Under the pieces are notes generated by a model. The model did no database searches, was not told the origin of the DNA, and was given only the letters and a program-made list of their open reading frames with translations. DNA of 40,610 bases from Clostridia bacterium. GTDB taxonomy: Bacteria; Bacillota; Clostridia; TANB77; CAG-508. This document shows positions 35,700-40,610 of this stretch, in pieces. Positions within the stretch are counted from its first letter, which is position 1; every line of letters starts with the position of its first letter. Location: assembly GCA_900752335.1 (NCBI GenBank), contig CAADUZ010000010.1:1-40610 (forward strand), read 5' to 3'. A program made the position numbers and the translations under genes.

Positions 35700-36791
35700 T
35701 TATTTAGAAATATCGTCATCTTTTACACGTGTATTTTCTGCTGCGCTTGGTGCTTTTACTTCATTATGATATTCTGGCTTTGCTTTTATTTGTTCTTTAA
35801 AATTATCCTTTTCTACTGCTGGCAGTTTTTCCAATTCTTTTACGTTTTTCTTTCTTCTCACAACATTTCTTATAATTCCCATAATACGATGCTTTTTACT
35901 TGATGCTCTAGAAACCTTTTTTCTTGAATGACCTCTAAATTCCGGATACAGTTCTATTGATTTAGTACTTATTGGAACTTGTATATCGTCCGGTAAATGA
36001 TATGGCTTGTCCTTTTCAGAGCATTTTAAAAAGTCTTCATTGCTTTTTAAGCAAAATTTAGGGCTTACGCCTTTTCTTATATTTGTATAATCCCATGTTA
36101 AATCTGCATTAAACCATTCGCCATCTAATTGAACCATATTATATGTGTGTCTTATTTCATCTTGTCCCTCAATACTATAACAAATTATGGCCTTGATTCC
36201 TACTAAACTTAATGTTTGTTTTAGCACTTCACAATATCCTTGGCAGACAGCTGTATTTAATAGCACTGAATTTTCCAGGTTTCTACAAGTATCCTCATTT
36301 TCTCTAGCATATTCTGTATTATCTTTTATTGCGTCTTTGTCATAATCAATCATATAGGCTAGCCTTGTATAAATAGTTTTAAATTTCTCCTTTTGGTTTT
36401 TCCCATGTAAATCTTCTACTAATTTATCTAGTTTATATCTAATTATTGAGTATTTTAAAATATCCATTTTTCTGGCACAGTTGTTCTCTCGTGCTCCTAT
36501 TAAAACTTCTTTTATTCCATGTTTTGTAAGCATATTTACAGGTGCCTCTGCTATTGTGTCACAATAATAATATATTCGTAAGCCCTCATAATCCGTTATT
36601 CCTAGTGAATCAAGTCTTTCTATATCTGAAGGTTTCATTCTTATTTGTAACCAATCATGGTCTTTGCACATATTTAATACTCGAGTAAGTCGATTTGTCG
36701 GAACTTTATCCAATAAAACTACATATTCTCCATTTTTTCTTTTTATTACTTTTAAATCATGTATAAAATCTTCTTCGCTATTTTCTTCCAT
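35700..36791 (-). CDS. Transglutaminase-like (papain-fold) protein
   Basis: A 363-residue protein with a transglutaminase-core domain at about 140-270. The triad is visible: C183 in AVCQGYCEVLKQ, H215 in RHTYNMVQLDGEWF and D230 in NADLTWD. The N-terminal 130 residues are not recognised (they include RLDSLGITDYEGLRIYYYC), and the C-terminal 80 are very basic (RRKKNVKELEK) and probably disordered. There is no signal peptide or membrane segment, so it appears cytoplasmic, unlike many bacterial relatives. Activity may be cross-linking or, as often in this superfamily, proteolysis. It sits between an LRR gene and a glycosyltransferase gene in one operon. The Shine-Dalgarno site is weak (AAGAGAG). 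Confidence 0.82.
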   Translation of the reverse strand: MEENSEEDFIHDLKVIKRKNGEYVVLLDKVPTNRLTRVLNMCKDHDWLQIRMKPSDIERLDSLGITDYEGLRIYYYCDTIAEAPVNMLTKHGIKEVLIGARENNCARKMDILKYSIIRYKLDKLVEDLHGKNQKEKFKTIYTRLAYMIDYDKDAIKDNTEYARENEDTCRNLENSVLLNTAVCQGYCEVLKQTLSLVGIKAIICYSIEGQDEIRHTYNMVQLDGEWFNADLTWDYTNIRKGVSPKFCLKSNEDFLKCSEKDKPYHLPDDIQVPISTKSIELYPEFRGHSRKKVSRASSKKHRIMGIIRNVVRRKKNVKELEKLPAVEKDNFKEQIKAKPEYHNEVKAPSAAENTRVKDDDISK

Positions 36792-36820
36792 AGCTTTGCT
36801 CTCTTTCTATTACAGTATTT

Positions 36821-37417
36821 TTATCTTATTAATTTTCTGTTTTCTTGTTTTACAGTTTTTGTACTTTTTAATTTTTTAAATTTATTTCCTGCAAATATAC
36901 TTATACTACAGTTATTTAAATCTATATATTTTGCAGAACTGTTAATTAAATTTACAATAATATTTTTTGTTAATTTTATTTCGTTTAATATAATGTTGTC
37001 TAATTTATTAATAGTATTTAAACCCAAAAAAGATATATTATTACAATTATCTAAACATATTTCTTGTATGCTAGAATTTTCAAAACTTTTCCCAATTTCT
37101 ATATCAGAGCAGAATACTAAATTAAGCTTTTTTATATCTAATTTAAAAGCACTACTTACTTTGCAATTATTTAGTTCTAGTATTTCTAGTTTATTTAGCT
37201 TTTCTAGTATTTTTATTTCTTCACTATTTAATATAAAATTTTTCAAAATGCATTTTTTTAAATTATTTAGATATAATAAATCGTCCAATACAGCAAGTTT
37301 ATTGTAGTCTAGCATAATAGTATCTATTTTATCTAAATCTTTTTCGGTTATATCTTCTATATTTTTGCTTAACAACCCTTGTAAATTTTCTATTAAATCT
37401 TTACTTTTTATTTCCAT
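36821..37417 (-). CDS. Leucine-rich-repeat-like protein
   Basis: A 198-residue protein with irregular leucine-rich repeats from about residue 45: LDDLLYLNNLKKCILKNF, LEKLNKLEILELNNC, IQEICLDNCNNISFLGL, LDNIILNEIKL and AKYIDLNNCSISIF. The consensus LxxLxLxxC/N is clear, and cysteine or asparagine at the turn fits the LRR solenoid. There is no signal peptide or membrane segment, so it is probably a cytoplasmic binding protein. It is the first gene of the operon with the transglutaminase-like and GT-C genes (29-base gap). AGGAAAG precedes the ATG. Its partner is unknown. Confidence 0.7.
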   Translation of the reverse strand: MEIKSKDLIENLQGLLSKNIEDITEKDLDKIDTIMLDYNKLAVLDDLLYLNNLKKCILKNFILNSEEIKILEKLNKLEILELNNCKVSSAFKLDIKKLNLVFCSDIEIGKSFENSSIQEICLDNCNNISFLGLNTINKLDNIILNEIKLTKNIIVNLINSSAKYIDLNNCSISIFAGNKFKKLKSTKTVKQENRKLIR

Positions 37418-37452
37418 TATTCTTTCCTGTTCTTTTTATTTTTATATTCAAA

Positions 37453-37481
37453 ATAATACTACAATGCTAGCATAAAAGCAA
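37453..37481 (-). promoter_or_regulatory. Candidate promoter of the LRR-transglutaminase-glycosyltransferase operon, with palindromic spacer
   Basis: On the minus strand TTGCTT (37481-37476) and TATTAT (37458-37453) are separated by 17 nt. The spacer contains a perfect 10-bp palindrome, ATGCTAGCAT (37464-37473), a possible operator. Confidence 0.5.
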
Positions 37482-37499
37482 TATTATGAATTAAGATAT

Positions 37500-38246
37500 T
37501 TATATGTTCATTGCAAAGACCCCTATAATAAAGCCTAATATGTTCCCTACGGCAGATAATCTACCATTATATAGTTTATTTGCTTCTAATGTAAGCTCGC
37601 CAGATACTATATAAATCATAGCCCCAGCAGAAAAAGCTAAACACATTGCTATTACTTCTTCTGATATTCTCCCTACAATTCCTCCAATCAACGCACCAAT
37701 ACCAGTAGTTATACCAGATAATATTACGTAATATATAACTTTAGATACTTTCATTCCTCCATTTTTCATAGGAACAGCCATAGCAATTCCTTCCGGTATG
37801 TCATGAAAGCATATTGCTATTGCCAAAGACAGTCCAAGCTTTACGGAAGCTTCATATCCAGAGCCTATTGCTAAACCTTCTGGTAGATTATGTATTGCTA
37901 AACCTATACTTACAATAATTCCTGTTTTTAATAACCTGTCATTTGCAGTTTTAGCCTTTTTTGAAAACTTTTTATCCACATATATGTCACACATTATCAT
38001 CATCATTATCCCAAGTAAAATTCCTATTAATGAAATAAATAGATTTGAAATTTCAAGTGCTTCTGGTATTAGCTCAAAACAAATTACGGCTATCATAAGC
38101 CCTGCTGCAAATGATAATATAAAACTTAAGAATTTATTAGAAGTCCTATTTAGTTTTACCCCTATTATTCCTCCTATAGTAGTTCCAAAAGTACCAAAAA
38201 ATAGACCTACTAAAGTTGTTTTAATAATTTCGTTTATAATTATCAC
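37500..38246 (-). CDS. ZIP family divalent metal transporter
   Basis: A 248-residue membrane protein with eight hydrophobic segments and the two ZIP signature helices: TM4-type H119-N-L-P-E-G (GLAIHNLPEGLAIG) and TM5-type H148-D-I-P-E-G (CFHDIPEGIAMAVPM), the metal-binding pairs. It imports zinc or other divalent metals. A cytoplasmic loop (about 90-108) is lysine-rich but lacks the usual His cluster. The start is a GTG at 38246 without a good Shine-Dalgarno site. The only strong G-rich stretch (GTGGGTGA) overlaps it, and no ATG occurs before residue 51, so the exact start is uncertain. No zinc-regulator operator was recognised upstream. Confidence 0.9.
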   Translation of the reverse strand: MIIINEIIKTTLVGLFFGTFGTTIGGIIGVKLNRTSNKFLSFILSFAAGLMIAVICFELIPEALEISNLFISLIGILLGIMMMIMCDIYVDKKFSKKAKTANDRLLKTGIIVSIGLAIHNLPEGLAIGSGYEASVKLGLSLAIAICFHDIPEGIAMAVPMKNGGMKVSKVIYYVILSGITTGIGALIGGIVGRISEEVIAMCLAFSAGAMIYIVSGELTLEANKLYNGRLSAVGNILGFIIGVFAMNI

Positions 38247-38322
38247 CCACTTTTATTAAATTTATATGTTGATACTTTTTTTATTATTCTACTTTTCACT
38301 TTATAGAATAAATATAAAATAA

Positions 38323-38367
38323 TAGAAACTAATTAATAAAAAGTTTTTTCTTATTAATTAGTTTCTA
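38323..38367. terminator. Terminator between prfA and the ZIP gene
   Basis: A perfect 17-bp stem, TAGAAACTAATTAATAA (38323-38339) with 38351-38367, has an 11-nt loop. It lies 22 bases past the prfA stop on the minus strand. The stem is AT-rich and the T-tract after it is weak on that strand; on the plus strand TATTTTT follows. Confidence 0.6.
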
Positions 38368-38388
38368 CTATTTTTATAATTTGATATT

Positions 38389-39465
38389 TTATTCTTCTTC
38401 GTCACCTTTTAGTTTTTCTGCTCTATCTGCTGCAATTAAATTATCTATCATTTCATCTAGATTTCCATTTAAGAAATCTTCCATTTGATATATTGAAAGC
38501 CCTATTCTATGGTCTGTAATACGTCCTTGAGGATAGTTATATGTTCTAATCTTTTCACTTCTATCGCCACTACCTACTTGTGATTTTCTTGCATTTCTAA
38601 CTTCACTATCTTGTTTTTGTTTTTCCATGTCATAAAGTTTTGTTTTTAACATTCTCATAGCATTATCTTTATTTTGGAATTGTGAACGTTCTGTTTGGCA
38701 CTCTACAACAATACCAGTTGGTTCGTGTATAAGCCTTACTGCTGAAGAAGTTTTATTAATGTGTTGGCCACCTGCACCAGAAGATCTAAATACCTCCATT
38801 TTTATATCAGATGGATTTAGTTCTATTTCCACGTCTTCTACAACAGGAAGGACTGCAACTGTTGCTGTTGAGGTGTGTATTCTTCCACTAGCTTCTGTAT
38901 CTGGAACTCTTTGAACTCTATGTACACCACTTTCGAATTTTAGTCTACTATATGCTCCCTTTCCTGTAATCATAAAAGATATTTCTTTATATCCTCCAAG
39001 TCCAGTTTCGTTTTCATTAAGTATTTCTAATTTCCAATGTTTTCTTTCTGCGTACATTGAATACATTCTAAACAATGTTCCAGCAAATAGTGCTGCTTCT
39101 TCTCCACCAGCACCTGCTCTTATTTCGCATATTACGTTTTTATCGTCATCCTTATCTTTTGGAATTAAAAGTATTTTTATTTCTTCTTCTATTTGTGGTA
39201 ATTTTTCTTTTGCTTCTAGCATTTCCATTTCTGCTAAATCTTTTAAATCCTTTTCTGTAGTCGAATCGTCTACTAATTCTTTTGCATCATTATATTGTTT
39301 TTCTACTTTTTTATATTCCCTATATTTTTCTACTATTGGCTCTAATTCAGCATGTTCCTTCATGAATTCTCTCCACTCATTTTGGTTTGCTATTACATTA
39401 GGGTCACTTATTTTTTGTGTCAACTCTTCAAATCTTTTTTCTACTGCTTCTAATTTTTGAAACAT
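38389..39465 (-). CDS. prfA: Peptide chain release factor 1
   Basis: A 358-residue class I release factor that reads UAA and UAG. The codon-recognition tripeptide is P188-D-T190 (PxT type, RF1 rather than RF2). The GGQ motif that triggers peptide release is G232-G233-Q234 in SSGAGGQHINKT. RAGAGGEEAALFAG (about 116-130) is the family's other hallmark. Length is normal. GGAGG precedes the ATG. It is separated from the upstream ATPase gene by a terminator, so it probably has its own promoter in the AT-rich 50 bases before it, though no clear -35 is seen. Confidence 0.97.
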   Translation of the reverse strand: MFQKLEAVEKRFEELTQKISDPNVIANQNEWREFMKEHAELEPIVEKYREYKKVEKQYNDAKELVDDSTTEKDLKDLAEMEMLEAKEKLPQIEEEIKILLIPKDKDDDKNVICEIRAGAGGEEAALFAGTLFRMYSMYAERKHWKLEILNENETGLGGYKEISFMITGKGAYSRLKFESGVHRVQRVPDTEASGRIHTSTATVAVLPVVEDVEIELNPSDIKMEVFRSSGAGGQHINKTSSAVRLIHEPTGIVVECQTERSQFQNKDNAMRMLKTKLYDMEKQKQDSEVRNARKSQVGSGDRSEKIRTYNYPQGRITDHRIGLSIYQMEDFLNGNLDEMIDNLIAADRAEKLKGDEEE

Positions 39466-39517
39466 AAAAAACCTCCAATTATATTTATATGTTTTTATTT
39501 TTTAATATTTATTAATT

Positions 39518-39549
39518 AAAAACCTCTTAATTAAATTTTAGAGGTTTTT
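39518..39549 (-). terminator. Terminator of the right-edge ATPase gene
   Basis: AAAAACCTCT (39518-39527) pairs with AGAGGTTTTT (39540-39549) around a 12-nt loop, followed by TTTTTAATTAA on the minus strand. It lies between the ATPase stop and prfA. Confidence 0.8.
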
Positions 39550-39580
39550 TATCTGCTTTTTTATTATACATTATTTTCAT

Positions 39581-40610
39581 TTAAATTTCAACTAAATTAT
39601 ACTCTATCTCTAATTTCCTTAATATTTCTTGCTCTCTTTTGGTACAAGTAAAAATTATTACTTGATGCTCATTCATATTATTATATAGGAATTTTATAAT
39701 ATTTTCTAATCTATCGTCGTCATAATATGCAAATGCTTCGTCCAATATTATTGGCATTTTTTCATTAGATAACTCGTCTATCATAGATAATCTTAATGAA
39801 AGATATAGCTGGTCTATTGTACCAGTACTTAACAATTCTGCTGGAATATATTCACCATATTCATTTTCTACTATTAAACCATTTTCTTCATTTATACCTA
39901 CTTTTGTATATTTGCCTTTTGATATTTTTGAAATATTATTAGACAAATTTTCTGTAAATTTTGGTGTTACAGTATTTTTCATATTTATATATGCTTTTTC
40001 TAATATTTCTTTAGTTACATTTATTACAGTATTTCTTTTTTCTAAATCTTCTAATTCTTCTTGCAAGCCATTATATTCTTCCTGCAGACTAACCATTTCT
40101 TCTAATTTAGAATTAATTTGTTCTTCTTTTACTTTAATAGTTTGTAAATCCAATTTATTTTTATTTAAATTATCTTGCACATTATTAATTAAATTAGAAA
40201 TATTATTATTTTCTAAATAATTATCTATTTTTTCCAAATAATTATTTATATTTAATTTATTTTTAAATTCTTCTTTTATATTTGATAATTCTATTTCCAT
40301 ATTATTATCAATTTCCATTTGCTCTTGTTCTATTTCTTTATTTTCTTTATTTATTTCTTCTTGTAAAATTTCTATTTGTTTACTTATTAAATTAATTTCA
40401 TTATTTATTTCTTCGTTTTCTTTATTAATTATTTCATTTTCCAAATTAATTTTATTTTTTATTTTTTTACTATTTATTTTTTCAATAATAAAAATAATTA
40501 TTAAATAAATAGGAATTAAAAAATAATTTAAAATATTAAATAAATTATTTTTTATTATTTTTTTATTTATTATAAAAAATATAATATTTAATATTAATAA
40601 AAAAATTAAA
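39581..40610 (-). CDS. SMC/YhaN-like AAA ATPase, C-terminal part (partial)
   Basis: The frame has no stop up to the window edge, so the visible 342 codons are the C-terminal part of a larger protein. From the edge inward come two hydrophobic segments (about 40600-40560 and 40530-40485, with IPIYLIIIFII) separated by a basic loop, then a long Glu/Asn/Lys-rich coiled coil (about 40440-40020). The ATPase head half follows: ELLSTGTIDQLYLSLRLSMI (ABC-type signature) and MPIILDEAFAYYDDDRL (Walker B), then QVIIFTCTKREQ. This layout fits the SbcC/YhaN-like group with a membrane pair in the middle. The N-terminal Walker A lies outside. A TTG at 40444 is an internal codon, not a start. Probable role in DNA handling at the membrane, inferred. 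Confidence 0.8.
   Translation of the reverse strand, partial: LIFLLILNIIFFIINKKIIKNNLFNILNYFLIPIYLIIIFIIEKINSKKIKNKINLENEIINKENEEINNEINLISKQIEILQEEINKENKEIEQEQMEIDNNMEIELSNIKEEFKNKLNINNYLEKIDNYLENNNISNLINNVQDNLNKNKLDLQTIKVKEEQINSKLEEMVSLQEEYNGLQEELEDLEKRNTVINVTKEILEKAYINMKNTVTPKFTENLSNNISKISKGKYTKVGINEENGLIVENEYGEYIPAELLSTGTIDQLYLSLRLSMIDELSNEKMPIILDEAFAYYDDDRLENIIKFLYNNMNEHQVIIFTCTKREQEILRKLEIEYNLVEI

Noticed and set aside
40442..40444. TTG at 40444 as the start of the right-edge gene
   Set aside because: No Shine-Dalgarno site is present, the frame continues open to the edge with plausible membrane helices, and the ATPase would otherwise lack its N-terminal nucleotide-binding half.

Overview
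The window is a stretch of bacterial chromosome from a very AT-rich, low-GC Gram-positive organism. It is most likely an endospore-forming, rod-shaped member of class Clostridia (Firmicutes/Bacillota). The evidence is SpoIIE, a CotF-like coat-protein pair, MreBCD/PBP2/MinC, MecA, AcpS, Shine-Dalgarno sites of the AGGAGG/AAGGA type, and frequent TTG and GTG starts. No rRNA, tRNA, CRISPR array, insertion sequence or prophage was seen. All assignments come from reading the sequence; no database search was run.

Layout, left to right. 1-282 is the 3' end of a rightward gene encoding an 11-residue-repeat coiled coil. 379-2261 (minus) holds exonuclease III and a G5/SleB-type wall hydrolase. 2545-4101 (plus) is a lemA-htpX pair. 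4192-8289 (minus) holds tatD, acpS, an unrecognised membrane-anchored protein and a WG-repeat protein. 8386-10878 (minus) is spoIIE. 11212-21434 (minus) is an operon of two giant surface proteins, the second with a probable internal-thioester domain. 21830-22717 (plus) is a cluster of three small proteins, one only 50 residues long. 22803-29032 (minus) is one long operon, DUF4321-radC-mreB-mreC-mreD-mrdA-minC, with a consensus promoter at one end and a terminator at the other. 29278-29907 (plus) is mecA. 29982-31625 (minus) holds an M23 peptidase and two CotF-like coat proteins. 31746-34043 (minus) is pcrA. 34137-37417 (minus) is an operon of a leucine-rich-repeat protein, a transglutaminase-like protein and a GT-C glycosyltransferase. 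37500-39465 (minus) holds a ZIP metal transporter and prfA. 39581 to the right edge (minus) is the C-terminal part of an SMC/YhaN-like ATPase whose frame stays open to the edge.

How the genes work together. The mre operon builds and positions the lateral wall machinery (MreBCD with transpeptidase PBP2) and the division-site inhibitor MinC. SpoIIE, the coat pair and possibly the M23 peptidase belong to sporulation. The giant surface proteins look like adhesins or stalk proteins. LemA-HtpX belongs to membrane stress and quality control, and MecA is a ClpC adaptor.

The points most worth a second look are: the Cys83/Gln173 thioester-like domain with a Cys/His-rich insert in the 1714-residue surface protein; the 21-nt-spaced promoter upstream of spoIIE; the sigma-G-like promoter upstream of the coat pair; the M23 gene that seems to start at ATT; the mre operon that ends at minC without minD; the small-protein cluster; and the LRR-transglutaminase-glycosyltransferase operon.
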